DNA from: Zygaena filipendulae
Taxonomy: Eukaryota; Arthropoda; Insecta; Lepidoptera; Zygaenidae
Direction: 5' to 3'
Length of the DNA stretch: 64,000 nt
Assembly: GCA_907165275.2 (NCBI GenBank)
Contig: OU015660.1
Location: 8,682,501-8,746,500 of the forward strand
The notes below the pieces were generated by a model. That model saw nothing but the letters and a program-made list of their open reading frames with translations, did not search any database and was not told the origin of the DNA. Each line of letters begins with the position of its first letter. Within the stretch, counting starts at the first letter, position 1. The translations under genes and the position numbers were made by a program. Shown piece after piece: positions 12,126 through 26,800 of the stretch.

Positions 12126-13219
12126 TTCACACTACCAATAAGACCGTCCACAATCTATATAATAGTGAAATAGGAAAAGTTTCTTGAAAGCGAAACACGT
12201 AGGAGTGTTTGATTAAAAGTCAATCACAAACATATTTTACAAATTCGATTGCGTTAATCGAAATTCTAAATATGGACGGTTGAATATATTCCAAAGAAAC
12301 TATGGTTTTGGATCTTACATAATGATTTCCATTAAAAGTAGGAGACATCATCGTTTAAAATTTGATTGGTACCTTTTCAGAACTGACTATTAATCGAATT
12401 TGATTTATGCACTGCAATAAAATTAAAAAGTTAATAAAATAACGTTATATAATATATTATGAGTCTCTATACCTGCAGAAACTGGTTGAAAGTGAGTTAG
12501 GCTCGCACAATTAGTGTTCCGTTATTAAACTTAATTTAAGTATCTTAAAAAATGTCAGGTATAGAAAGGGATTTTGCGACCTCCGGCTAGCTTAGCTTTA
12601 TCGAGTTGACAGGAAAATGAAGTCGGTTAAATAGTATTATATTATTATCTGTGGTTAAATGATAACAATGAAAATAATATGAGTTATAAATTTTAATGCG
12701 AGTTGTTTGCAGTATTAAACTGGAATCGCTTACCTAATATAAAAAAAAAATTAAAATATATGATCTGAATTTAAAATAAGGAATGCCAAAATGAAATAAA
12801 TACAGCAATTTTAGAAATTAAAGGAAATGAAAATGAAGGTGTCATAACTATTATCATACCAACGCGACGCCTCGTTACAAAAATACTTTTTTCGTCGAAA
12901 GATTCCTTGCAATTTATGACTGATCAAAACTTAGCATTTACGTATCATGAGCAGGGTTTGCAATGGTGATTTATTGCAAATGTTTAGCTCAATCATTAAA
13001 ACCATAATTTTTTTTAAATATAAAACATTTTTAGAATCCTTACAGTAATATTTTGGTTAAGCTTACGTATTTGTTATCTAAAATGAAAATGATAACTAAC
13101 TGAACTAAAAATAAAACTTATAATGTATCTGTTTTCATTAATGTATTTTATGTAATTTTATTTTGCTGATGTGCAAAAGAGTATATTGTGTAAATTTACA
13201 TGAATTATATTTATTGCAG

Positions 13220-13277
13220 AGCAATTTATATGGGCATGTTGCACGCTAGTGATCTTAAGCGGTATAAGCGGTACAAG
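13220..13277 (+). other. Possible small cassette exon (weak)
   Basis: 58 nt bounded by TTTATTGCAG and GTAAAC, open in one frame and containing two ATGs. No homology and only splice-like ends support it. Confidence 0.15.
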
Positions 13278-14352
13278 GTAAACTAAAAACAAGTTTATTG
13301 ATATAGCAGATTTTTCTGATACTGAAAATGAACTGTGAATAAAAAAACGACTCGAACTAGTTTATCATTGGGTTTTGCCGGCAACGTCTCAATGATAGCA
13401 TCTTGATAGAATCTAGCTTGCGTGTTGATCGAATCTTTGTGCTTCATGCAATTTATAATGAGCTAAAGTGATCCTGATTCCCGAGTGACTCAGTCAAAGG
13501 ATTTATGTGGATATATTTGCAGAGAGAGTCTCATTATTACCTACGCTTTACGTTTTATCTGACTCTTAAATCATACTCGTTAATTATATTATTTATTTAT
13601 TTACCTTTACTTTTATATTACTCGTATATTACAGATATCAATACGAGTATTTACTATTTGACGTAATAACGAGCCACATTATAGGCCAAATTTGAATAAA
13701 GGATTTGACTTTGACTTCCCTTTTTAATTTTTTATTTTTGAGCTTTTTAGCAATGATAAATAGTCAAGTTTTTCTAAAGTTTCACCATATTTTTCCATGG
13801 TCAAAACACAGCCTCACCCTATAGAAAAGTATAACAAAATCTTTCATCGTATTTTTACTGTTAAAACAATCGTTCATCATCAAAAACGCTATCGCAACAG
13901 CACTTTGGTGAATGAAGAAATGATAAACACCATGATACATGGACGTTAACTTTTATATTTATCAACTGGAAATGACTGGAAGGCACAAATGCCTACAAAC
14001 TGCAGTTATGACCTATTGCTCTTTCAAGATGTAGATGTTGCATAAGGTTTATGCAAATCGTGATGAGGATGAGCGGTAAACACAGGCTTTTATGTAAACA
14101 CTTTCACCTCTATTAAAGACCTATGCACAATATTCCTTTAATGGTAATAATAGATGTATATTATAGAAATCAATAAACTCAATGAGCATCCATGGTGATA
14201 TCAGCATTAAATTAATAATATTAAATTAAAAAAAGGTATCGATAGTAATAGATATAGGTATTTTACATATTTACAACTGTTATGAATTTTAAAAAGAGAT
14301 GCCACTGAGCATGCGATTTGAAATATACACAAGTATACATGTTTATTTTAGA

Positions 14353-14590
14353 CTAGCTGTTCTCCGCGGATTCACTCGCGGTAATTTCGGAGTTCCCGTG
14401 GGAATTCTGGGATAAATAGTACCCTATGTCCTTCTCTGTACCCTTGACAACGTGCACGCAAAATTTCATGATGATCGGTTGAGCCATTAAGACATGAAAG
14501 CGTAACAGACATACAGACAGACAGACAAACCGACAGATAGATAGACCGACAGACAGACAAGAGTTCATTTCGCGTTTATAATATATGGTA
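14353..14590 (-). mobile_element. Lep1-like element with expanded (GACA)n
   Basis: CTAGCTGTTCTCCGCGG 3' end, then the usual inner blocks, then a run of cagaca/gacagatag repeats before TTTATAATAT. The Ser/Cys/Leu/Val-rich open frames in it are repeat artefacts. Confidence 0.6.
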
Positions 14591-14650
14591 TGGATAGAGA
14601 TATGTAGATGATGGATGGTATCTACCTAATTGAAAAGGAAAAACACAATT

Positions 14651-14969
14651 GGGCATGTTGACTAATTTTTATTTTTTAGTCCGTCTTGTAGATTATTAAA
14701 AATATTGGACACGTATTTTTTCTTTTTTTACGTAATAAAAAAATAACGGCGATATATTGAGTTGAAATTTCGCGTGACGTCACTATTCTGACAGTTTGTA
14801 TGGCGGTTTTGCGGTTAGTGACGTCACGACCTCCTCATCCTAAACTTTAATGCGCTTTATCTCTGTATATTTTAATTTATTTAAAAAAGCAAATAATACG
14901 TGTCTATTGTTTTTTTTATTTTCTGACGGACTAATTAGAATTTTGATTTTCAATAGTAGTTAACATCCC
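14651..14969 (+). mobile_element. CRE-bearing MITE, subfamily A
   Basis: GGGCATGTTGACTA to TTAACATCCC; TGACGTCA at 14775-14782 and 14819-14826. Very close in sequence to the copy at 9482, suggesting recent activity. Confidence 0.75.
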
Positions 14970-17900
14970 TAATTACGATGGATGATTTTGCAATCATTTT
15001 GTCCAATTAAGGGAGGAAAAAATCTATGCGTGAGGATGATGTTAGCATCCCAGCGTGTCCAATCGTCGTCCATATAAGGTTGTTTAATAGGTTGTGTACA
15101 TCAAGTTATCTATGCAGTTTGTCGCACACATGACGATAGCATCAGCAAAGTCTAACAACTCACAGATGAGATTGCACGATGCAAGCGTAGATAACCCGAC
15201 CTTACGTCTAGGCTAGATATTTATTGGTATCTTTTACTTCAGGGTGGCTTCTTGTACATGGCTACATAATCTCTAAACAAACCACTTAGAATTTGTATTA
15301 GGTTTTTGTTGGGAAACCAGAACACTAAAGTCGTGTCTTAAAACGTTGTGCTCAAGTAGGTAACGTTTGTGACGAAATTTCCAAGGAGTTTGCTAATAAA
15401 AGGAGACTCTAAAATTACTTCAGTACTATTATGTTGAATTTTAAACTCTAATTCCATCAATGTTTAGGGTCCATAGTAAATATGGAGGCTTTTGTTCGTG
15501 ACTTACACCTGTCTCTAGAGAAGGATCAAGTAACTTTAATATCGCTCATGATTTGCTACCCATTGCAAAAAGGTTGTATGTAACCGCCGCCGTATGGGTC
15601 TACTACTTAGTACTTAGGGCGTTGGGCAGATAAATTGATTCGATTATCATGATAAATTTAAATGCCACGTTATCCACTTCCAATTTCATGACTTTATTAA
15701 CTATGGGTACCTAACCAATACTTTAAGATATTTATTAAATTTAAGATTGACTTAAAATTTCTAAAGTATATAATGGCTAACACTAAATATTTCATCTAAT
15801 ATGAAAGCACTTATTCTGCATCCTAAAACACTTAGTTTAAAATCTAGTTTAAAAAATAAATGTATCCAACAGCACTTCAATACTTCTTATAGCATAGTAT
15901 TCACCAGACAAAAGATTTGCAGTGCCCGTAACCTATTCCGCGGTCGTGACAATCGTTACACGCTTCATAAAATAGAGTGCATTAATTCCAACTCATGCGT
16001 ATGTTGTAAAATCCCTAATGGATGCAAGTGCATGTCGGCTAACACAATAAAATATTGACCATACTAAAGTTACCGAAGACGCTGAACATGGTTGGAGTTT
16101 TTTTAAATAATGTATGATGGACGATAGTATCTTGGGTCTCAGTATGACTAATTTGTTTAAGTATCTAAACTATAACTCTGCTCGAAAATTTAATCGTTAT
16201 TCCATAGAGCCAACAGTGTTTTAGTATCTATAATTATGGCGACAGGCAAAAACAATATATGTATTTGTGTAAGCTTTCAATCAAGCTGATAATAATTGAA
16301 GCGTAAAGTTAGATTGAAATCATCTGAGGTAGGTAAACTTACTCAAATATAGTATTATTTACTATCATTCCAAAGCGTTGTGCATTAGTAGGTATAGGTT
16401 ATCAAATTTCAGTGAAAATGAACTTCCAATCAATAAAAACTTAATTAAAAGTGAATCTTCAGTTTAACTGGAATGTTCTTAAAATTCATGCTCGATTAAG
16501 GTATGAACTCTATTAAATCCAGATCTTGTCTTAGTTTTACTGTTGTTTCTTTTGGGGCAATAAAATATATTTGAATTGAATTACATCTTTGTTTTACCAA
16601 GTCGATCTAGAGGTACTACGTCTATGTAAAAAGTATTAGGTTTATACACGATTATACTCCAATTTGATTCAGTTAACTTACTCGCTTGAAGTCTATAGAA
16701 ACTAGTAAGTTACCGTTTACAGCACAGGTTAACAGGTTCCTTGTGTAACATTCTCGAGACCGATCTTCGCCGTTAGCTTAGCAAATGGAGGGGCGGATGC
16801 GGAAATCTATGGATATTGTTCGATACCAAAGCGCTATTGAGTAATGGAATATAGGAGCCTTATAACCATTTATTATAGTCTTCTGCCACAGCCTTATGAT
16901 ATTTGATTCTCTTCACTTTAGTTAGAGCAGATTTTTATAACTTATTTACGAGCAAAATAAATTAAAATAATTTCTGGACGAAATAAAGCAGTAATTGGTT
17001 AGTAGGTTCCTTTAGGATCACTAAAATTATCTTTCAAAACAGCATAAGTTACCTACATTAAAAGTGTCTACACATAATCATTCTTCTTGAAAGATTCTTG
17101 AAAAATTTGAGTTAATTTTGACACGATCAATAAAATAAAATTGCTTTATCAAATATTTATTTTTGAAGAAAAAAAAATATTGAAAATTAAAAAAGTAAGT
17201 TTATGTATTTAACGCTTACCTTATATGTACCGATTAAAGCATATAATCATAAAGAAAATTAAAAAGTTTCCGAAAATAAAGTCGCCTTCGTTTGTCGGCT
17301 CGCTAACGCTAAAGCAGAAGTAGGGACCTATACTTACCTATTGAATTTAAACCATAATTTATTTCAGACAACGGAGTTATATTATCAGATTGATTCTCAA
17401 TTGGTATCACTTTGTTGTAGCATCAGCTTTATTATAACTTTGGCACGCTTGGTGTTGCGGTCTTATATAACAATAGGCAATGGAATAGCTTCGCGGTATC
17501 ACAATACACATTCTCTAGGAAAATTATAGAGGTCCACGCCCCATCCCTTGCTGGTTTTACCGTATTTATGAACTGTGCAAATCGCCAATAGCCAGTAGAT
17601 ATTAAATACACAATAAAATAATACGCTGTACCTCTAACACTCTTTTGTTTTGTAATTGAAACTCTTTGTAGACAAATGAGGGATTTTATTTAATGTTTAA
17701 AAAAAAATAGCAATACATTTAATCGAAACAGTTAGTTATGATGTTACCATGTATTTATACAAATTTGCGTAAAATTATGAACCTAACATTGTTATTTTCA
17801 ATAGTATACTCGAAAAACCAAAACTTAAGAAAAAACTACTCGTTAAAATAAAAATGTATACTGCTGAACGTAACTCATCCAGTAGATAGATACCTACATC

Positions 17901-20302
17901 TTAACAGAATGAACTCATTTATGCAGATTACTTCTTTAAGCCGGCCTCAGGGACTCTCATAAAGAAAGAAGTCATTGCACCGTTGAGACACGATTTGTGT
18001 TGCATTGCTAGTTAAATATGTAAAACCATTCCGTAAACAGCTTTAAAGTATTGCAATGTGATAATTTAATATTATAATAAAAGTTAAAATGTTATTAACT
18101 CATAGTACGTATTTATTGGAGTTTGTGAGCACAAGTAGGTACAAATATAAAGTGAAACATATTATGTAAATAAGCAAGAATTAATAATAAATGATTGTTC
18201 ACTGAATATAACATTACAATGAGTTACTCTTATGAAATGAAAAAAATAAATTTAAATTGAATATGAAAGTCAATGAAGTTAATAAAAAGTAATGACATCA
18301 GGACCGACAATTTGAAATGCCGGGATCTTATGTATAAATGCTTCTTTTGAATCATGTCCGTAACTGTAACTAAACGACCCATGATATCACCGAGCAAGAC
18401 AAGTACCTATTTTCTTTTGCTTTTTGGAGATTAATTGTAGTAATCATTATAAATGGATTGAACAGATAGAATTGGAATCCAGCCATACCAAGGAATGTAT
18501 AAGCACTCACGACAGAGGCTTTGGAAAAAAGTAGAACTGTAAAGTGTAGAAATAATGTATAGATATTAATGAATTATAAATAGGTATCGTCATATTTATT
18601 ATAGAATATTATAACTTAACTAAATTAAAAGATTATAGAAGATTATAGAAGATACCGAACAGTGAGCACGTCCTATTGCACGTAATTCTTTGTAATTCCG
18701 TTAACGTTCGCGTCACCGGTGGTAGGTATTAAATATTTAAAGCAGTATTAAATAAATACGAATCGTTAAATTGTATTTTTATTGTTACTAGATTTGTATT
18801 TTTATTGCTATTAGAGTTAACGATGAAAGTCCCAAGAAGAATTTTGGGTTAACTTATTAAATTACTGACCACATGACTTGTATGCTTAAGTCGTATAGAA
18901 ATGAAACAACTTAAGTGAACTCATAAACTACTGTTGCTATTGTCGTGTAAGTTCGGAAAGGATGTGGATCCAACGAAGAAGGAGTAATTTTAATTTTATT
19001 AAGGAAATGAATACTAAAACGAAATACTAAGTTAAATCTTAGTTGTAAATTGCTATAAATGTATACAATAAAGGTGTACCTACCTACGTAGATCTCTACA
19101 GGAGAGCAACGCAGCACGAACTTATAAAAAAGGTGAAATATGTAAGACAATTTGCCCTAGAAGCTAATTATCATATCTTCATACGTGGAAATAAACATTC
19201 TTGAGTGGTGTCCAATGCACTACTTCATTCATATAAAATGTTCTAAGTTAGAGTCTAACTTATACGGTTAACGAACGCGGGGGGCCGCGAACTCGTTTGA
19301 TTTACACGACTGGCAGAGTCCTTTCGTATGGTAATTCACACCGTGACATATTAACGCCGCATGTTGCAACGCGTCTACTCGGCATATTTCCAATGTCTAA
19401 TTCTCTTCAATAAACCCACAAGCAACTGTGACTTGCTAGATTTTTACTTGAGTTATTGTTAGTTATTTTACTACAGACTCCTCCCACTCGATGCTAAAAT
19501 TGTATCGTGAAGGCGTAGTGGTTGCTTAGAAAACGGTTTTCTTATGATTTACTAGAAGTTTATCCGTAATCTAATGACCAAGTAATGCAACTAGGACTAC
19601 TTTTTGCGTTCACTTGACAGGTTCACTGGCTTACTCTATCATGACATAATTGATTATGAATGATGTTGATGGTTAACGTAAAATATGATCCATGTTTATG
19701 AAATATAATCGGTGTAAATCTAATCTATACTATAATATTACAATAGTTATGTACTACAATCTTGTATTTTAATTTTATTTGAATGACCTGCTAATTCCTA
19801 TAAACTATAAACAACATTATGATGGCTTGCGCTACTAAATTAATTCTAATTTGTAAAATTTACACAATAGCAGGTTTAGTTCAGTGAGTTTTAGTAGACT
19901 TTGGTGTTTCGAAAATTCCACTATACTTGACAAGCTTGTTTTATAGACTTTATTTCTAGTTCAAACCTTAAATTGATAGTTATTTCCAATATTGATATTC
20001 GCCTAACTAATGACAAATGTGACTGTTGCAATAAATGCTTCACGTAGGAAAACAATACAATATGTATAATTTCAGTTAAATTAAAAAGCATTTCTACTCC
20101 TAAAATCAATGTAAATACATTACCTTTCATGTGGAATTGAGCTTGTAAGATTTCAATGAATACAAATCGCATTAGTTGGAATAAATGGATTTGTGGAAGT
20201 CCTAATATGCTTTTGAGGCTATTACAGTGGTTAATTAGAGTAGATTTGTGCTGGTCGTGATTTAACTTATATCTTTTACACACTTAATGAATATAAATGT
20301 AG

Positions 20303-20400
20303 GTATAATAATAATAATAATCCACTTCACAACACACAGATCTACTAGATCCCACAGTAAGCTATTATTAGCTTAGCTTGTGTCGTGGAAACTGATTTTA
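20303..20400 (-). mobile_element. SINE 3' part
   Basis: ATAATAATAATAAT tail followed by 'cacttcacaacacacagatctactagatccca...gcttgtgtcgtggaaac', the reverse complement of the 3' half of the SINE at 46128. Confidence 0.55.
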
Positions 20401-20715
20401 TAGAGTGCAGAGTGAAAAATAAAGATTTTTATGTTATGCTGATTATTTTAAAGATACAAAAAATCATAATACTTTTCAATGTCCATGTCCATACTATTTC
20501 CAATTTGATTTTTCCCTATGTCTGTTAATTTTACAGAGTAAATGGGCGCAAATTTTAAGCTGCACCAGATAATAATTATGATGATCACTTATCAAATCAA
20601 TCATTGTTTATGTTTATTCCTATTGTCTTCTGCTAGTGCAATTGTTTCTTTATTGTTATAAAGCTGATATTATGTATCATGATATTTATTGCGGTATTTT
20701 CGTTGCGACAGTGAG

Positions 20716-20806
20716 ATGGCGCGGTGGCGAGCGCTGATCCGGCATGCTCAAACACCAGTGTGGTTGCTTCTCATCTATTTGCTGCACACGGCAACGGCGA
20801 CTCCTG
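20716..20806 (+). CDS. Cad99C: Cad99C coding exon 1 (start codon, signal peptide)
   Basis: Encodes residues 1-30: basic MARWR start, then a hydrophobic core (residues 14-24) ending near HTATA, a good secretory signal. A splice acceptor (pyrimidines then GCGACAG) ends at 20710, so the exon probably starts at 20711 with only five UTR bases. Donor GTAAGA at 20807; ends in phase 1. Confidence 0.85.
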
Positions 20807-23800
20807 GTAAGAAACCTTATTTATTACATCATGATAGTCATTTTGTCATATAGTCACTACCTGTTCACTGCAGACATAAGCTTCCCCTTCAAAGATCTAT
20901 TCGACGATCGGTTTTATGGCGTCTGCCAACAAGAAAATCTTCAGTTCTTCAGTTATGAAGTTCTATGAGTATGGATATTTTAATGCACTTTTGGGAGAAT
21001 TGGGTCTTTTTCTGATGCTGCAATATGAGTAATTAATCCTTTTTTTTTCAACTATGTAGTTGTTTCTCGCAGTTTCTCCTCCTTGGATTTTAGAAACTGC
21101 AGATCATGTTTTAAAATTCAATCCCAATCCTTTTCTCAGTAATAATTTACTTCACTAATATATTAATTTAATTCGTGTTTGTTCTGCTTTAATATTATGA
21201 CAGTTAAATAACACTAAAAAATTAGCAATTTTTTATGTTGTATACGAATATAATCAAATATTTTATCCACACCATATTCTTAGTTCAGTAATAATTATGT
21301 CTATAATAATGTTGATGGCAGTGGATTATTATGAACTGTATTGTTCTTTGTTATTACACTTACTAGCACATATTTTCGCCAGCTAAGTAAATTTACAGTA
21401 CAAAAATTGCTTGCTAGCTACTCATTCGATATTTTGATGACGAAATGTGTTATCAATAAAAATTATACATTATATAAGACATTGATGACGCATATTGGTG
21501 AGTTTTTCATTGTCGCAAGCTAGAACATTGTTCTGATCTTTTGTTGAAAACAGAAGTATGTTTACTTTTATTTTATATCTACATTTATTGAATGAAAATA
21601 AATACAATAGCAAACAACGGTCATCGTAAACATGACTGTGTGTTATTTCTTGCATTTTCACTATTGAATGTATATTTATTCATTAGAATAAACCTTTCAT
21701 TGAACGGTGTGTTATTGTTTGAAAACGAACGAGATAACAATGGGCGGCTTGTGTGCGAAGCGAAATAATAGAAATTGTATCAACTACAAAATAGTAAACT
21801 CATGTTTGTTTTATCTTTACAGTGAAAGTTTTATTACCGATTTCAATCTTGCTTATTTATTTTTATAATTCAATTCGATAGTCGACGCTACAATCGCATA
21901 TTATTCAAGTTGATTGTATTAAAATTGCTTCGATGTTTTCATTTGTACAAGAAAAAATTAATTAAAATTTAAATCAACTTACATAATTATATTTGTAAAA
22001 TGTCAGTTAAAATTAGATATTTCAGCCTGATAATTATAAGATTTATGTGAATAGGTACCTACTAGTTGGTTTCACTCGAGTGTAACGCTTAGGTATAAGT
22101 AGGTATAAGACGGTAACATTTTTTCCTGGCACCCTATTTCTACGCAACAAAGCTATAATACTTAGTAGTAGTGGTAATTTAAGCTCACCTTAATCTACTT
22201 GTGAAAACTGCATGAAAATCCAGACAAACACAAAAAAATTCAAAATAGTTTTTTTTTTATGTGTGTTTGCCCTCTTTTGATGAAACACGTGTGGTCTGGT
22301 GTGGTGTATACACAATAGTACTAAATATATTTTATTATAGTACTAGCTGTGCCCCGTGGTTTCAACCGCGTGAGTTTCGGAATTCTCGCAGAAACTCCAA
22401 GGTAGCCGAATTTACTCTGTATAACATCAGCTAAAATTAGCACTGAAAGTCCCGTCATAATGATCCAACAGTTTCGGAGATTCACCCACGTGAGTTTCGG
22501 AGTACCCGCAGGATCTCTTTATATGACGAACCTTTGCGGGCGCAGGCAGAACAACACGCCAAAGTTTCATCACAATCGGACCAACGGTTTAGAAACGCAT
22601 AGAGGATAAACATACGTACATATACGCAGATATTAATATATTACTACATTATAAAATAAGGCCGCGACTGTCTGTCTGTTTGTTCGCGATAACATCAAAA
22701 CTAAACGGATTTTCATGCGGGTCTCACGAATAGATAGTGATTCATAAGGAAGGTTTAGGTTTAGGTTTGGCTGGTCAAGGTTTCAATATAGGTTCAAATA
22801 CAGCATATAAGTAGGTACACAATTATAAGTGTCGAAAAAAGTGCATTAAATTTTTCATACCTACCTACTACAAGTTGTAAGGAGTACAAAGTAGGATAAA
22901 GGTTAATTTTTGTCCCTCAATTCCCGCGGGAACTCCAACATTAACGCGGGTAAAGCCACGGGGAACAGCTAGTAAATAATAAAGTAACTACCTATATACT
23001 TACGTACAGTAGGTATTTAGTTTGAAATACTTTCGATACACGACGACAAACTTAGAATTGGACGCAGATAAGCAATAACATGTTAACCCACAAAACAAAG
23101 TTATTGATTCAGAACGATTTATTGAGAGTTAGAGAACGTTTTTTAATTATGTGTTTACCTTATTACATTGTTTAAATATGTAACTAAATATTGAACTTAA
23201 AAATGTTGAAACAAAATGGCGCTATAATTTTAAAACTTTTATTTACTCATAATTTCTCCAGTGTGGGTTAACACACTATTGCCTATCTATGTCCAATTAT
23301 TCTCTCTAATTGGATTATGTTCTTACTTCTAACAAATTTAAACTTATATAGTAGTGCATAACTCGTTACTACTAATACGGGAGCTTGTCTGTAATTCATT
23401 AACTTGTACAGTTGTAGGCACATGTGTTACTGATTAATAAAATCATATAAGGTCTCGTTTATTATACATTTTTATAAATATTTTTTTGACAAATAACTTC
23501 TTAATTGCATTTTTCCCATACAAATATGCTGGTCTCATATCCAACTTTAGACATTTGTTATGTGATACATTTATAGTCTACTAGTTGTGCCCCGCGGTTT
23601 CACCCACGTTAATTTCAGAGTTCCCACGGGAATTCCGGGATAAAAAGTACCCTATGTGTTAATCTGATGTACCTATATTATTGTAAAGTTTGATTTAAAT
23701 CCATCCAATAGTTTTTGCGTGTAAAAGTAACAAACATCCATCCATCCATCCATATATTCTTACAAACTTTCGCGTTCATAATATTAATTAGTAGGATACT

Positions 23801-26800
23801 ATGTTGCAATGTTGTGTTGTTATTCTAACACAGCATTTTTAATGATATTTGTAATTTAAAAACACTAGTTTGTGTAACTGTTTAGTAGATTATCTCACGA
23901 TTGTAATTTCGGTTTTACAAATGTTACCATTGCTTAAAACTTACATAAACTCCAAACTGTAGGTTCCAATCGTGACGTAATGAGAACAATCTTTCTCTGT
24001 GTTGAAAAAACGGCATCTGTTCCCAAAGTTAAAATTGTGTTACTTAATAATAATAACACAGATTATTATACTTGATCTCACACTAAGTTATAAGCTTACG
24101 TCGTGGAAACGAAGGAAACGTCTTAGAATTTTAATATTTCAAGACTGGAAAGTAAAACACTGTGTCCCTTCCCATAATAACTTGAAGTCCTTCCCCACCG
24201 GGTATCGAACCCGGAATATCTTGATTAACGGAGACGCATGGTGACCATTGCGCCAGTCCAGTCCTATTTATATGACGTATAAAGGTACTGTTTGACCAAA
24301 ACCTATAAATCTGTCTACAATACTTATTGGACATTTAAAAAAATCTTCCGTAGTCCAGTCAGCTGTACTATAGAAAATATAATTTTTCCGTAGTCCAGGA
24401 ACCATACTAAAAAGCGCAAATAATACCAAAAGAACAGACTCTGGCGCATCGGTGACCGTTGCCGCGGCACGCTCGCTGCGCTCACTCAACTCACGTGTTG
24501 CGGCCGCTGTTCAAACCAAAGTTAACCTAACTAACCTAACCTAAATGTTGGAGAGCTCGAAAATTGTAATTTGAAATTTGTATTTAAAAGTAGTTACGCG
24601 TGACATGTGCGACGTGACATAGGTATTTAGCGTTCATATAAATTTTTTATATGCGGTTAAAAATATTTTCCAAAAAAGGTGCTCTAAAATATGTGGGCAA
24701 ACTTAGATATTCGATATATCAATTTTGCCAATAAGGAAGGCACGATTGGAAATGATACCGCGCACTGCCTCAGCACTATCATTATTTTACAGAACACCGT
24801 TATTGAGAACGGTTAAAACTTAAAAGCAAATCGTTGGCGTCGTTAAAAATATTTACGTCGTTTAATTTCTATGATAGGTTTTATTATTATATTATTTTAG
24901 TTATTGTTATATTCATAATACCTGATTGTTTTAACTTTTCAGTGAAATAATCTACACTTATATTATAAAAAGGTAAAGTTGGAAAGTAGGTCTTAATTTC
25001 TGGAACTAGTTAACCGATTCTACAAATTATTTTACTGTTACGAAAAATAAAACGTATAAAATAATTTGTGGTCTTTGAGTGACATAGGATAATTATGTAC
25101 CTACTTTCTACACAAATCTGGAACAAAGGTTTCTCGCAACCTAGAGGTTGCAGGAAAAATTTAAAAATACGTGTCCAATATTTTTTTAGATTCTTGTAGA
25201 TTAATAAAAAAATATGGGACACGTATTTTTAAATTTTTTACGTAATCAAAAATGACGGAGATTCATCAAGTCGAAATTTCGCGTGATGTCACGCCCGTGT
25301 GTGTATCTCCGTTATTTTTTGATTACGTAAAAAAATAAAAAATACGAGTCCAGTATTTTTTAATAATCTACAAGACGGACTAAAAACTAAAATTTGGTTG
25401 ACAAGCCCATTGACACGTGTCAAACAGCAGAGGGACCATCTAGTGTTAAATAAAATTTCCTCTGGATCACGATCTCCTTATGAAGACAAAGATAAGTTAA
25501 GATAATGGCGTAACATCTTTCATAGCTAAATATACAATAGTGTTAAAAGCCGTATTTTTAGTTCGTTAGTAGCTACGTAATTATGCAAACACTGCTGTAT
25601 GAAACCGTTTAATGTCCGGTAGATTTATCTGCTATTAAAATTTAATGAAAGTAAACAATAATAAATAAGAGTAAGTGTCAATAGTCCTGACAGTACTAGA
25701 AATTATTAAGTCTGAAGTCGTAAATTAAGTGTTCACTGTTTGTGTTAAGTACCTAACCCTAATAGGTAATTTTAGTGTTTATTTATTATTATTTTTTTAT
25801 AAACCTTTTTGTATTAGTAGTATAATAGCATTATTCTTTTACAAATATCTTTTGTACTTTCAGAGATATGACTCTTTAAAAGTTCAAGTTAGACAAGGCA
25901 AGTGCTACAGTCCTTGTGACGTCACTGGGCTTGTAGCGCCCTACAACCACCATACAAAATTCCGTTTTAGAAAGAGACAGACATAGTCAAAATTAATCAG
26001 TTATAACTATTTTATTTTTTAAACAACTATTTGATTTTTTCCCTTATGTTTATGCTGATCCATGATATTTTCGAGTGTAATTATTGGATATTAACATTCC
26101 AACAACAGTGAAATAGCCTATTGTAATTTTATGATAATTACTAATGTTAACTATAGAAAATAACGAAAAAAAAAAGAGTTTTAAATAATTAAGTATGTGA
26201 ATAAAATTTACATTCGTATTCGGCAGAGGTGCAAGCAAAAACTAGGTAGGTAATAAAATAAAAAGCTTACTATTTGCTAACGACGTCTTAAGATGGATCA
26301 TCAGGGTTAATTTTCGTACGAATTTTTATTAAAATTCAGAATAACTAAATTACATCGCACTGTTTTTTTATCATTTTACCGTAATAATAAAATACTAATA
26401 TTTTTTTTAAGGTGTCAACACAAAAATTTGTTTATTAAAAATTCTGAATGTATTTTGATATTGGTGATTTAGTTTAGTTTTTTAATAATAAAGTAAATTC
26501 AGTAAAAAACAGTCATCCATTTATTGGTATTTTTTTTGACTTACCTACACATTTACATGTACCTAATTTGAAGTTTTACAATTCTTTTTTTAGATTAGCT
26601 TTGTAATCTTAGCTTATGTATGCCTTTAGCGGTAAAAATCTACTCTTCTTTCTGTGCAATTGTTGCATATTTTAATTGAACAATATGAATATAGGTATAT
26701 TAATATAAAAACCTCTTCGTAACCACTACTGTGCAAGCGTACAATCTCTTCAATTATGCAATTAACATAAAGCAAATAAAGGGTAAAGGAAATCTTTAAC

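Larger units (their letters stand above)
2701..20710. other. Putative first intron of Cad99C / non-coding DNA with repeats
   Basis: Eighteen kb without a recognisable protein. It contains the Helitron-like, MITE and palindromic elements listed separately; the remaining stretches (about 5600-9400, 12130-14340 and 15000-20300) show nothing I can assign. If the exons near 2.4-2.7 kb belong to Cad99C this is one intron; otherwise part of it is intergenic. Confidence 0.4.

Noticed and set aside
14353..14568. Cys/Ser/Leu-rich minus-strand frames resembling a secreted peptide
   Set aside because: Artefact of the (GACA)n run in a Lep1-like element.
19921..20283. 120-codon open frame on the minus strand with hydrophobic stretches, vaguely like an insect chemoreceptor
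   Set aside because: It starts at GTG rather than ATG with a stop just before, ends in a stop without a clear donor, lacks the gustatory-receptor C-terminal TYhhhhhQF motif, and no companion exons were found.
20744..20968. 74-codon frame at the first Cad99C exon
   Set aside because: Starts in a different frame within the signal-peptide exon and reads through the donor into the intron.
24196..24260. tRNA-like A and B boxes
   Set aside because: The body continues into a SINE with an ATT tail and the acceptor stem does not pair, so it is a SINE head, not a tRNA gene.
24520..24546. CCTAA-type units resembling the insect telomere repeat (TTAGG)n
   Set aside because: Only three irregular units; too short to call an interstitial telomeric tract. 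A similar short run lies at 53453-53466.
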